DNA of 32,558 nucleotides from Tannerellaceae bacterium. GTDB taxonomy: Bacteria; Bacteroidota; Bacteroidia; Bacteroidales; Tannerellaceae. The translations under genes and the position numbers were made by a program. The notes under the pieces are model-generated. The model did not search any database, was not told where the DNA came from, and saw only the letters and a program-made list of their open reading frames with translations. This document shows, piece by piece, positions 10,310-16,818 of this stretch. Location: the NCBI GenBank assembly GCA_021201295.1, contig JAJQFE010000037.1:1-32558 (forward strand), read 5' to 3'. Each line of letters begins with the position of its first letter. The stretch's first letter is position 1.

Positions 10310-10383
10310 GGGGGATTAGCTCATCTGGCTAGAGCGTTAGACTGGCAGTCTAAAGGTGACCGGTTCGAGTCCGGTATTCTCCA
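10310..10383 (+). tRNA. tRNA-Ala (anticodon GGC)
   Basis: It folds as a standard cloverleaf. The acceptor GGGGGAT (10310-10316) pairs with ATTCTCC (10376-10382), including the G3:U70 pair that identifies alanine tRNAs, with discriminator A at 10383. The anticodon stem TTAGA/TCTAA encloses loop CTGGCAG, giving anticodon GGC. CCA is not encoded and would be added by the CCA enzyme (gene at 24528-25955). The 3' end is duplicated at 15281-15300, marking an integration site. Confidence 0.97.
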
Positions 10384-10387
10384 CTTA
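10368..10387 (+). repeat. attL: tRNA 3' end copy of a 20-bp direct repeat
   Basis: The 20 bases AGTCCGGTATTCTCCACTTA cover the T-arm and acceptor 3' strand of tRNA-Ala plus four bases beyond. The identical 20-mer recurs at 15281-15300; the flanking bases differ. This is the usual signature of site-specific integration into a tRNA gene. Confidence 0.85.
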
Positions 10388-10407
10388 TAAACAAAATTTT
10401 ATAGTTG

Positions 10408-10436
10408 AGGCTGTACCTTTCGGGGTACGGCCTTTT
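10408..10436 (+). terminator. Terminator downstream of tRNA-Ala, supplied by the element
   Basis: AGGCTGTACC (10408-10417) pairs with GGTACGGCCT (10424-10433) with one G:U pair, followed by TTT. It lies inside the element. The original tRNA terminator appears to be the hairpin at 15314-15339 beyond attR. Confidence 0.65.
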
Positions 10437-10573
10437 GTGTTTTGTGGCTGAATCAAGGCTTTTGATTTTATATGCAGAGTTTTGTTAACGTTTTTTGTGA
10501 CGCTATGTAGGTAATACTATTAATGTAGGGAAGAAAATGGCAACGTTTCGAGTATTTCAGAAGAAACCAAAAT

Positions 10574-10792
10574 ATGCCAGAATTCAAAATCAAAGCCTAC
10601 GGCCTGCAGGAACTTGAACTCCTTTATTTCCCTCATAATACACTAGCCTCCGCCTCCATCCAGTTAAAACGTTGGATCACCCTAAACAAAAACTTATGCA
10701 TGATATTAACTGAAGCCGGCTACAACTCCGGACAAAAATTACTTACTCCCCGGCAGGTTGGGGTTATTATGGAGTATCTGGGAGAGCCGTAA
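10574..10792 (+). CDS. DUF4248 family protein
   Basis: A 72-residue protein, MPEFKIKAYGLQELELLYFP through TPRQVGVIMEYLGEP. The FKIKAYG start, a central STQLKRW-like segment (ASIQLKRWITLN), GQKLLTPRQV and the terminal LGEP are characteristic of DUF4248. These small proteins occur in Bacteroidales prophage-like and conjugative elements; the ordered helices and Arg/Lys pattern suggest nucleic-acid binding, but this is not established. Intact, ends in TAA, with its own terminator directly after. Confidence 0.72.
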   Translation: MPEFKIKAYGLQELELLYFPHNTLASASIQLKRWITLNKNLCMILTEAGYNSGQKLLTPRQVGVIMEYLGEP

Positions 10793-10814
10793 ATAAAAAC
10801 TGATATCAATAAAG

Positions 10815-10845
10815 AAGGCTCCAGTTAATAGGAGCCTTTCTTTGT
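10815..10845 (+). terminator. Terminator after the DUF4248 gene
   Basis: AAGGCTCC (10815-10822) pairs perfectly with GGAGCCTT (10831-10838), with an 8-nt loop, followed by TCTTTGTT. It also lies just past the 3' end of the convergent 61-residue gene, so it may serve both. Confidence 0.65.
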
Positions 10846-11032
10846 TCATTTTCTTTCATGGCCAGTTAATCGCCATCCCTTTTCAGTAACTTTTTCAAAA
10901 TACACTTCTACAACATTATTACCTTGTGTTATGGTAACAGATCCACTTGCTGGTAAATTAGAACCGTATTGAGCTATCTTATTATTAGCTTCAAAATGCA
11001 CTTGGTTTAAATCAAAATCATCTTTTTTTCAT
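10846..11032 (-). pseudogene. Small protein, about 61 residues, frameshifted directly after the start codon
   Basis: ATG at 11030-11032 is followed by seven As (T7 at 11023-11029), which leads at once to AGA TGA. With six As the frame reads MKKDDFDLNQVHFEANNKIA and runs open through GSNLPASGSVTITQGNNVVEVYF and KVTEKGWRLTGHERK to TGA at 10846-10848. The peptide alternates strand-like segments and looks like a real small beta-rich protein. I do not recognise the family. The ATG lies 7 bp after the DUF5053 stop, so it would be co-transcribed. The one-base difference right behind the start codon could act as an on/off switch or simply be decay. Confidence 0.55.
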
Positions 11033-11039
11033 ATGCACA

Positions 11040-11465
11040 TCAGTTTAAAAGGTTAAAGGCTGTTGCATTCATTTTTTTGCTGATATCCTGTAATGCTTCA
11101 GCTAAGATTTTTTTCTCTTCCGGAGTAAACTCTGCAGGTTTGCCATTCACAGAAAGGCCATTGATCCGTTGGTATAACCAGGCACGGCTTTTACCGAAAT
11201 AGTGCTCTGCTATTTTTGAGAGAGATATATAAGGTTCTACATCTGCTAATTGCATTTTTGTATTAGCTTCCTGTAGGAATTCTTTTGTTTCAGAGACGGT
11301 CTTCCGTGCAGAAGCCAGAAAAGCCTGCCGGAATTCTTTTTTCTCTTCCGGTGTTTTACCATCAAGCAGGTGATTCATTTTTTCATCGAAAACTACCCGT
11401 TCTTCTTCTGTCTTCAATGTTTGAAACTCGGCAATTAAAGCCTGTAGTTCTTTTTCTGCATTCAT
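11040..11465 (-). CDS. DUF5053-like protein of Bacteroidales mobile elements
   Basis: A 141-residue, mostly helical charged protein. The N-terminal half (residues 1-85) is a likely coiled coil with KTPEEKKEFRQAFLASARKT. The C-terminal half holds YISLSKIAEHYFGKSRAWLYQRINGLSVNGKPAEFTPEEKK, which looks like a helix-turn-helix-type DNA-binding segment and is what I associate with DUF5053 proteins. The frame is intact and ends in TGA. Its start is set by an unusually perfect Shine-Dalgarno sequence. Probable role: a DNA-binding protein of the element, inferred only from the sequence pattern. Confidence 0.65.
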   Translation of the reverse strand: MNAEKELQALIAEFQTLKTEEERVVFDEKMNHLLDGKTPEEKKEFRQAFLASARKTVSETKEFLQEANTKMQLADVEPYISLSKIAEHYFGKSRAWLYQRINGLSVNGKPAEFTPEEKKILAEALQDISKKMNATAFNLLN

Positions 11466-11472
11466 ATCGTTT

Positions 11473-11480
11473 ACCTCCTT
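11473..11480 (-). promoter_or_regulatory. Consensus Shine-Dalgarno site of the DUF5053-like gene
   Basis: AAGGAGGT on the minus strand lies 7 bases before the ATG. Bacteroidales genes normally lack such sites, as do the chromosomal genes in this window, so it both fixes the start and marks the gene as foreign. Confidence 0.75.
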
Positions 11481-11497
11481 TTTTTTGTGAGCAGATA

Positions 11498-11522
11498 GAG
11501 AGGACCCATTGCCGGGCCTCTC
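11498..11522 (-). promoter_or_regulatory. GC-rich leader hairpin upstream of the DUF5053-like gene
   Basis: GAGAGG and CCTCTC arms (11498-11503, 11517-11522) with an inner CCC/GGG stem. It lies between the 62-residue gene and the DUF5053-like gene and is not followed by a T-run in the direction of transcription. Possible attenuator or processing site. Confidence 0.4.
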
Positions 11523-11528
11523 CTCTGT

Positions 11529-11717
11529 TCAACTTTGAAGCTGATTGATACGATTTCTTAATTCAATATACTCATCAAGCATCGCATCGATTGCTTCTAA
11601 TAGTTCCGCTTCCGTCATCCACTCTTCGGACAAAAGAGTTTCGAAGTAACGGGAATGGAAGGTTAATTGTCCGATTAATTCTTCCATCCGGGCCTTTAGC
11701 CCTTCTATTGCAATCAT
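11529..11717 (-). CDS. Small acidic helical protein, unknown function
   Basis: A 62-residue protein starting MIAIEGLKARMEELIGQLTF and ending ELRNRINQLQS, with heptad-like leucines throughout (a short coiled coil) and a net acidic centre (SEEWMTEAELLEAIDAMLDEYIE). No domain is recognised. It lies on the same strand as and upstream of the DUF5053-like gene, and downstream of the ATPase-DUF4435 gene (75 bp gap). Its intact frame and plausible amphipathic pattern support it as real. Confidence 0.55.
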   Translation of the reverse strand: MIAIEGLKARMEELIGQLTFHSRYFETLLSEEWMTEAELLEAIDAMLDEYIELRNRINQLQS

Positions 11718-11792
11718 GATTACCTGACAAAGGTAATAATCATTTGGTTATTTCCAAACTATTACCAGTAATCTTATTATAAAATAGGACTT

Positions 11793-13590
11793 CTATTGAA
11801 TTTGTTTAATTGCTTCAAATAAATCATTTGGACAAAATTCTGGAAAATCATTTATTATTGTTTTTATTATATTTACTTTTAATGCTCCTTCATTGTTGGC
11901 ATAAGGGATCAAAAAAGGATAAACCTCTTTAATTAAGTTTTCCAAATAATGACCTTGGGTTTTATTAAAGTCTGTTGTACATACTAATTCCCACTGATTA
12001 TATAGTTTGTAAGAAGCAAAATTTTGGGTATTTAATTTTAAATCTTCAAGAACTTTATCTACTATAACTTGGGCATCATCTTTGGTCATTTTAGCAGCAT
12101 CTATATAAGAAGAAAAAGAAATACCCGGAAAATAAGTTACTTCTTTTTTTCCGTATGAATGAGAAATAAACCTAATAGTAAAGGATCAAAAACGTAGTTT
12201 TCAATGGCGTATCTTTCACCATCACCTAAAACTATCAATCGAGGTTTAGATTGATTATTTGTATCCCAGTCAATTATTCCATGAGTGATTTCATCTCTAG
12301 TCTGTGATAGGGCTGCAAGTATATCAATAATATCTGTGCAGTTTGATTTTCCATTTTGTTTGGCAGTTAAAAATACAGGTTCACAACTTAATGTTTCTTT
12401 CCTTTGAAGAATATTGGTAAGCCTTGTATAGAAATCAACATCATATTTACTTTCGACGAATACAGGTCTTCTTTTTTCTGCTGATATTCTTAAAAAAGGT
12501 ACGTCTTCTGTAAGATGTTCAACGGCTTGTTGCGTTGATATTTTTTGAGGTTCGCTTTTACCCCTAATCATCTCATAAATAGATATTCCATTTGATGCTA
12601 TTACCGTGGTTGGATGATGGGTTGTTATTACAACTGGTATTTTTTGTTGATTGACAATTATTTCCTGGATAATTTCCACCATGATTTTAGACATGGAAGG
12701 ATGTAAGGCAGCATCTGGTTCATCTATCAAAAGTAAATTAGGTTTTCCTTTAGATTCATTATTTGTATCATATGCAGCTAATGCAAGAGACAGTAAAACT
12801 TTTTCACCCGTTGATAAATGTAAATGTTCAATCGCTAAACCTGCCTCATCAATTAATTTTAAATGAAATTCGAAATCTCTATGCCCTCCGAGAGGATTAT
12901 TAAACTGATATGGCATTCGTAATCTTCGCAATATATCGTTTGCGATATTCCAAGGAGCTATACCATATTTTTTTATAAAATCTTCTTTGGATAAAACCTC
13001 TCCTAAAACATCTTTTTTTGACTAAGCAAATAAAGGTTATAGGAATTTGAATCTAGTCTGATATAATATTTTTTTAATATTTCCGCTAAGTCAGGCAATA
13101 AATAGTCTTTCTTTCCTGAATCTTGAGATTCATAATAATGGAAAACATCTTCGTGAGTGATTTCCATTATACTTTTATCTAACTTTTCTAAAATAATTTT
13201 TAATTCATGATTTTCCGCTTGTTCTCTACCTAGAGATAACTTATAATTTTTAATAGACTTTCCATTATCATCAATAAAACTAGGTTTTCTGCCTTTCTCA
13301 TAATCAGATTTACAGTTAGAAAATCCTTCCCATACTTTATTTATAGTTTGTTGATCCTTAAATGGATTATACCTTGACGGTATTTTAGGCACCAATTCAT
13401 TAAATCCTATGTATCTTATCTCATTTACTATCTGCCCATCCTTTTCTATTTCAGATATGTTCTTATTAGTTAAAGCTTGTAATAGATGGGTTTTCCCGCT
13501 TCCATTTTTTCCTGTTATAATAGAAAGATCTGGTAGTTCAAAGCTACAAGGATCAATAGAAAGGTGTTTTTCTTTAATTCTGATTTTCAT
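11793..13590 (-). pseudogene. ABC-type ATPase fused to a DUF4435 (TOPRIM-like) domain, PARIS-like, two A-tract frameshifts
   Basis: Reconstructed as one gene of 599 codons. ATPase part: Walker A GKNGSGKT (residues 27-34), ABC signature LSTGEK (about 259-264), Walker B LLLIDEPD (about 286-293) and an ITTHH H-loop (about 322-326). DUF4435 part: RRPVFVESKYDVDFY (about 374-388), an acidic IIDWD (439-443) and YAIENYVFDPLLLGLF (461-476), then a C-terminal stretch to TAG at 11793-11795. The frame breaks at T7 on the plus strand at 13013-13019 and again at 12144-12150. One extra A on the coding strand repairs each and joins all three parts without loss. The AAA/ABC ATPase plus DUF4435 combination is that of PARIS (AriA and AriB), here in one chain. 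The family naming is from motifs, not a search. Likely an inactivated anti-phage gene carried by the element. Confidence 0.72.
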
Positions 13591-13615
13591 ACTCAATGAT
13601 TTAATTGTATGAAAA

Positions 13616-13623
13616 CAAAAATA
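13616..13623 (-). promoter_or_regulatory. Possible promoter -7 box of the ATPase-DUF4435 gene
   Basis: TATTTTTG on the minus strand matches TAnnTTTG and lies 25 bp before the ATG; a matching -33 TTG is not evident. It indicates transcription separate from the lysis cassette, which ends at the terminator just upstream. Confidence 0.4.
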
Positions 13624-13643
13624 ATAGAAATTGTAAAGTAAAA

Positions 13644-13675
13644 AAACCGTCCGATCTTCACAGACCAGACGGTTT
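13644..13675 (-). terminator. Terminator of the lysis cassette
   Basis: AAACCGTC and GACGGTTT arms (13644-13651, 13668-13675) with a 16-nt loop, followed on the minus strand by a run of Ts (A-run at 13641-13646). It closes the holin-endolysin-spanin operon. Confidence 0.65.
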
Positions 13676-13720
13676 AAACTAATCTTAAAATCTAATACCA
13701 TGAAAAACACACATATTTTA

Positions 13721-14185
13721 TTATTTCTGTTTTTTGTATAGGCTGATCAGGAAACCGGTAAATAGGATGGCGATTAGGATGGTTAGTAGTTTTCCGTTCC
13801 ATGGACGGGTGTCGGATTGTTTTTCGTCGGTGTAAGAGAGTTTTAGGATTCCTTCGTGATTTTGGTTTGCGTGGATGGTTGTTGTGTCCTGGCGGGTGGT
13901 TTGGGTGGTCTGGTCATTTTCTTTTTTTGTGTCGATGTTGAAATCTAAGTCGGCTAGTCTGTATTGTTGGCTGGTAGTGTCGGGTTGGGACCAGATTATC
14001 AGGTAGCCGGACAGAATCCGGGAGAGTCTCTCATGGATGGAGTCGGTTACCTGAAGTTGCATGATCTAAGTGGCCAGATAGTTTACCTGGTATTGATGGA
14101 CCAGGTCTGTATGTAGTTGTGTCTGCCGGTGGGTTTTGCCTCCCACCAGGCAGAGGATCATTGTTAGGAGCAGGCCATGTCTCAT
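13721..14185 (-). pseudogene. Spanin-like small envelope protein with an in-frame TAG
   Basis: Reading from the ATG at 14183-14185, one frame runs 154 codons to TAA, interrupted only by TAG at 14066-14068 (VNYLAT-TAG-IMQLQV). The N-terminus MRHGLLLTMILCLVGG is a signal-like segment with a Cys in a non-classical lipobox position. The middle is hydrophilic and Thr/Gln-rich, and the C-terminus has a membrane helix (LLTILIAILFTGFLISLY) followed by KKQK. An N-terminal export/lipid anchor with a C-terminal membrane helix, immediately after an endolysin, is the topology of a unimolecular spanin. The start overlaps the endolysin stop as ATGA. Without readthrough, only the part from the ATG at 14062 would be made. 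The spanin role is inferred from topology and place. Confidence 0.55.
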
Positions 14186-14589
14186 GGGGTTACTCCTTTG
14201 GCGTAGAAAACTTGTTTGCGGTTGCTTCCTGAGCGGTATGAGATGTGCAGGAAGTTTGGATAAAGTATGGCCTGATCAAACTCTATCTTTAGTGACAGGA
14301 GATTCGTTAGTAGTGTTCTGGGATCGCTACCTTTTACGTCGGCGGCTTCGCCTTTGGTGTGTTGGGATGTGGGGACTCCTCCGACGGCTAGGTTGAGTTC
14401 CGAGCAACGGTATCCGCTGGTGATCGTATGGGGTGATCCGTGGTTTTCCCGCAGGGGTTGGAGGACCCGGACCACCAGTCTCCGGATGTTTTCCTGTTGT
14501 TCGGGGTTGGGTAAGTTGGGGATGCCTTTTTTGCAGGCGGTGTCAGAATGGGTGAATTCTAATAGTTGAAAGTTTTCGCTTAGTTTCAT
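14182..14589 (-). CDS. M15-family peptidase, phage-type endolysin
   Basis: A 135-residue zinc peptidase of the D-Ala-D-Ala carboxypeptidase/endolysin M15 type that would cut peptidoglycan cross-links. The zinc set is visible in TSQHTKGEAADVKG (the SxHxxGxAxD motif: His and Asp) and FLHISY (second His). NFQLLEFTHSDTACKKGIPN is the usual N-terminal segment of Bacteroidales prophage endolysins, and ITSGYRCSELNLAVGG precedes the motif. No signal peptide, so export would depend on the holin. The frame is intact. Its ATG overlaps the holin TGA, and its own TGA overlaps the next ATG (both ATGA), so the three genes are translationally coupled. Confidence 0.88.
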   Translation of the reverse strand: MKLSENFQLLEFTHSDTACKKGIPNLPNPEQQENIRRLVVRVLQPLRENHGSPHTITSGYRCSELNLAVGGVPTSQHTKGEAADVKGSDPRTLLTNLLSLKIEFDQAILYPNFLHISYRSGSNRKQVFYAKGVTP

Positions 14590-14965
14590 TGTAATATGTC
14601 ATTTATAGAATTGCCTGATTTTTTCTCTATTTCTCCCCAGAGTTGTCTGCGGAAAAAGCAGATAAAGGGGAAATTGGGTTTGATGATGAGGATGGAAGCG
14701 GAGAAGCTCCAGACTTCACAGGTTCCGGCAATGCCTGCAGGCAGTGAGGTAACGACGATGTCTTCGTAAAAGAGGTGTTCGATCAGGTAGACGCTGGCTA
14801 GTCCATGATGATGAGACAACCGACAACGATAAACGGATACCAGGCCAGTGAAAAGAAGTGGAATATAAAAATGGCGACTACAGACAATCAGCCATATACG
14901 GTACTTAGGATCCGTTGTAGGTGTTCGAGGATTGGCCCCAGCATGGGATCTAATGATTTTAGCAT
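14586..14965 (-). pseudogene. Phage holin family protein, nonsense plus frameshift
   Basis: From ATG 14963-14965 the frame reads MLKSLDPMLGPILEHLQRIL, then TVYG-TGA-LSVVAIFIF (TGA at 14888-14890, where Trp would fit) and a membrane stretch FHFFSLAWYPFIVVGCLIIMD. It then needs one extra base near 14805 to continue as LASVYLIEHLFYEDIVVTSLPAGIAG and IEKKSGNSINDILQ. Corrected length is 126 residues with about three hydrophobic segments, fitting the small holin family that precedes M15 endolysins. The final TGA overlaps the endolysin ATG. Unlike the other broken genes here, its stop is TGA and its indel is not in an A-tract. Confidence 0.6.
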
Positions 14966-14975
14966 AGTGATATGA

Positions 14976-15178
14976 TGGAATAGAAACAAAGAACTTGAAA
15001 CCGAAAACAAAGTCTTAACTAGAGAAAATAGAAGACTACAAGCACATTTGGATATACAAAAATTGGAAACCGCCTAACATTAAAGAAAGGAGTTTCCGAA
15101 AAAAACTGGTCTAATTCCAATAAAAAAGGAGGCCAACCCAGATTTACAGTAATAAAAGGAGAAAACAATAAAAAATGA
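14976..15178 (+). pseudogene. Fragment of a coiled-coil protein gene
   Basis: A plus-strand frame after the TGA at 14973-14975 reads RNKELETENKVLTRENRRLQ and AHLDIQK, a clear heptad coiled coil. It continues, if the A5 tract 15058-15062 is lengthened by one, as IGNRLTLKKGVSEKNWSNSN and KKGGQPRFTVIKGENNKK to TGA at 15176-15178. No start is visible, so this is a C-terminal remnant. The family is not recognised. It lies at the element's right end, next to attR. Confidence 0.38.
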
Positions 15179-15205
15179 ATGACCAGAAAATAAATAAAGA
15201 AAATA

Positions 15206-15234
15206 TTCCCTACAAACCAAGCTTTTGTAGGGAA
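15206..15234. terminator. Hairpin near the right end of the element
   Basis: TTCCCTACAAA (15206-15216) pairs perfectly with TTTGTAGGGAA (15224-15234) around a 7-nt loop. A T-rich stretch lies on the minus-strand side. It follows the coiled-coil fragment. Confidence 0.45.
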
Positions 15235-15280
15235 AAGTAGAGAAAGAAATAAATAAAACAGTGATTTACAGGACTAAAAA

Positions 15281-15300
15281 AGTCCGGTATTCTCCACTTA
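15281..15300 (+). repeat. attR: second copy of the 20-bp tRNA-Ala 3' end repeat
   Basis: Identical to 10368-10387. The preceding bases do not continue the tRNA, so only its 3' end is present. Beyond it the chromosome resumes with a terminator hairpin. Confidence 0.85.
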
Positions 15301-15313
15301 ATGAATAACAAAA

Positions 15314-15339
15314 AGTCATCTTCCGAAAGATGGCTTTTT
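15314..15339 (+). terminator. Ancestral tRNA-Ala terminator, beyond attR
   Basis: AGTCATCTT (15314-15322) pairs with AAGATGGCT (15327-15335) with one G:U pair and a 4-nt CCGA loop, followed by TTTT. It lies 14 bp past the repeat, where the tRNA terminator would have been before insertion. Confidence 0.6.
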
Positions 15340-15354
15340 ATATTTACAAGGATA

Positions 15355-15525
15355 TTATTTTTTAACAAGGGCATTGGGGAGAACAAAAGTATCAGAATAT
15401 AAAAGGAAGCCTGCTCTTTCATCACTATCAAAAGTATTGTTTACATACATCCAGAATTCCCAGGTATAATCTTGACTAAGCAAATCCAGCTATAAACATT
15501 GTAATAATTATTATCAGTTAAATCC
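15355..15525 (-). pseudogene. C-terminal gene remnant, family unknown
   Basis: The minus strand holds coherent protein-like sequence in two frames: TDNNYYNVYSW, then after a shift LDLLSQDYTWEFWMYVNNTF and DSDERAGFLLYSDTF, ending VLPNALVKK and TAA at 15355-15357. The aromatic, strand-like pattern suggests the last part of a secreted beta-sandwich protein, but I recognise no family. No start is present, and a terminator of the next gene overlaps its upstream edge. It may be the stump of a gene lost when the region decayed. Confidence 0.3.
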
Positions 15526-15533
15526 ACAAAAAC

Positions 15534-15564
15534 AGAAGCCAGGAGAATTAATATCCCAGCTTCT
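15534..15564 (-). terminator. Terminator of the TIM-barrel sugar isomerase gene
   Basis: Eleven-base arms (15534-15544, 15554-15564) with G:U pairs around a 9-nt loop, followed on the minus strand by GTTTTTG. It begins 27 bp past the stop codon. Confidence 0.6.
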
Positions 15565-15590
15565 GTCAAATAATTATATATATTAATTAT

Positions 15591-16556
15591 TTACTTTACA
15601 AACGAAGCAGTCTGCAAATAATCAGCACATTCTTTAATACCCACCATCTGTGAACGTCCGTCAGGCATTTTTTCCAGTTCGACGAAATAATCCTGGATAC
15701 CATTGGTATACATCTGGTTGAAAATATTTTGGAAATTCAGTAAACCGCTCTGTCCTAATACAGCCCGGTCTTTAATATGCAATACACGGATACGGTCCGG
15801 ATACTTCTGCATATATTCCAACGGATCACTACCGCCTCTTACCGTCCAATATACATCTAATTCGAATACGACCAGATTAGGATCGGTTCCGGTAATGAAC
15901 AGGTCTTCAATCGGATCTCCCGGTTCCATAAATGGATGGGCATTCTTAATCTGCTCTTCAGTAGCCACCTTTTTAAATTCCCAGTTGTGGTTATGGTAAC
16001 CGAACTGCAGACCGGCGTCCTTACAGATCTGACCGGCTTCATTAAAAAACTCACAGACCAGGGCTGCATCATCATGATTTTTTACGGTAGGCATCATCGG
16101 TTGAAGCAGATACTTACATCCTAATTTTGCATGGTCATCAGCAGTTGCTTTCCAGTATTCTTTTACCCGGGGTAACTGGTCCCGGGTATAGTTCATCAGG
16201 AAGAATTCCTGTGGGCTGTTTCCCGGAGGGTTCACATGCGAACTTACCAATTTCTGTCCGGCATCTTCTGCCATTTTTTTGAATTCCATCATATCGATGG
16301 AGCCGATCTTACCGTTATTGTATCCGGCCAATTCCAGGTTCACATATCCCATCTCTCTCAATTCTGCCAACCGTTTAGGAGTATCCTCATACAGTTCATT
16401 AAATAAAGAATAGATCTGTAAACCTAATGCTTTGTTAGCAGTGGTTACAGGAGTAGCTGCAGGAGCCGTTGCCGGCATGGCTGTAGCTTTACCGGCCAAT
16501 AATCCACCGGCTGTTAAAAGAGAAGCACTCTTTAAAAAGTCACGTCTGTTACTCAT
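15591..16556 (-). CDS. Exported xylose isomerase-like TIM-barrel protein (sugar isomerase/epimerase family)
   Basis: A 321-residue protein with a Tat-type leader (NRRDFLKSASLLTAGGLLAG, then AMPATAPAA). The mature part is an AP-endonuclease-2/xylose isomerase-like barrel: LGLQIYSLFNEL, MGYVNLELAGYNNG, LVSSHVNPP, LGCKYLLQPMMP, the metal-site region LQFGYHNHNWEFK, LVVFELDVYWTVRGG with metal-binding Glu/Asp, IRVLHIKD and DYFVELEKMPDG. Such proteins isomerise or epimerise sugars, or act on 3-keto-sugars in pathways with Gfo/Idh/MocA enzymes. It lies downstream of an intact oxidoreductase of that family (262-bp gap with a terminator between), which supports a shared pathway. Intact, ends in TAA. 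Confidence 0.87.
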   Translation of the reverse strand: MSNRRDFLKSASLLTAGGLLAGKATAMPATAPAATPVTTANKALGLQIYSLFNELYEDTPKRLAELREMGYVNLELAGYNNGKIGSIDMMEFKKMAEDAGQKLVSSHVNPPGNSPQEFFLMNYTRDQLPRVKEYWKATADDHAKLGCKYLLQPMMPTVKNHDDAALVCEFFNEAGQICKDAGLQFGYHNHNWEFKKVATEEQIKNAHPFMEPGDPIEDLFITGTDPNLVVFELDVYWTVRGGSDPLEYMQKYPDRIRVLHIKDRAVLGQSGLLNFQNIFNQMYTNGIQDYFVELEKMPDGRSQMVGIKECADYLQTASFVK

Positions 16557-16772
16557 ATTATTTTTACATTTAAAATATGCTTACTAAATAAAATTCTTCA
16601 ATCCATATATCATTCCGAACGAATTAGATATAGCTACAATCTTAGAATTAAAAACACAGGTGTTTCTGAATACGATGTACGCAAAGAAAAAGCAGATACA
16701 TAGATCCGGAGAAGTGTAAGAGGAGTAGTTACTTAACTGATTCGTTAAAAATAGAAATACAGATCTTCCAAA

Positions 16773-16811
16773 AATAGTCATACATCTGACAGATACAGAC
16801 GTATGACTATT
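16773..16811 (-). terminator. Terminator of the intact Gfo/Idh/MocA gene
   Basis: AATAGTCATACATCTG (16773-16788) pairs with 16796-16811 with one G:U position; a T-run follows on the minus strand (A-run 16770-16774). It lies 8 bp past the stop codon. Confidence 0.65.
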
Positions 16812-16818
16812 TATCTAT

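Larger units (their letters stand above)
10388..15300. mobile_element. 4.9-kb tRNA-integrated element / prophage remnant
   Basis: Bounded by the 20-bp direct repeats at 10368-10387 and 15281-15300. Contents in order: DUF4248 gene (+), then on the minus strand a broken 61-residue gene, DUF5053 gene, a 62-residue gene, the ATPase-DUF4435 gene, a spanin-like gene, M15 endolysin and holin, and lastly a coiled-coil gene fragment (+). No integrase, capsid, portal, terminase or replication gene is visible, so it is either a remnant or a satellite that depends on enzymes supplied elsewhere. Composition is mosaic: the ATPase gene looks distinctly AT-richer than the lysis cassette beside it. Confidence 0.75.

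Noticed and set aside
11793-12089. Independent 98-residue gene downstream of the ATPase
   Set aside because: Its frame extends upstream without a stop to the A7 tract and continues the DUF4435 domain when one A is added, so it is the 3' part of the same gene.
12929-12931. TTG at 12931 as the start of a stand-alone DUF4435/ATPase gene
   Set aside because: It falls inside the ATPase domain between Walker A and the signature motif, and the frame is open further upstream to the A7 tract.
14586-14819. Separate 77-residue gene
   Set aside because: It is the C-terminal part of the holin gene in a shifted frame; the N-terminal part with a plausible ATG lies directly upstream.
15281-15300. A second tRNA gene
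   Set aside because: Only the last part of the T-arm and the acceptor 3' strand is present; the preceding bases do not fold as a tRNA.
15210-15431. 73-codon minus-strand frame spanning attR
   Set aside because: It crosses the integration boundary and the tRNA terminator and shows no protein-like features.
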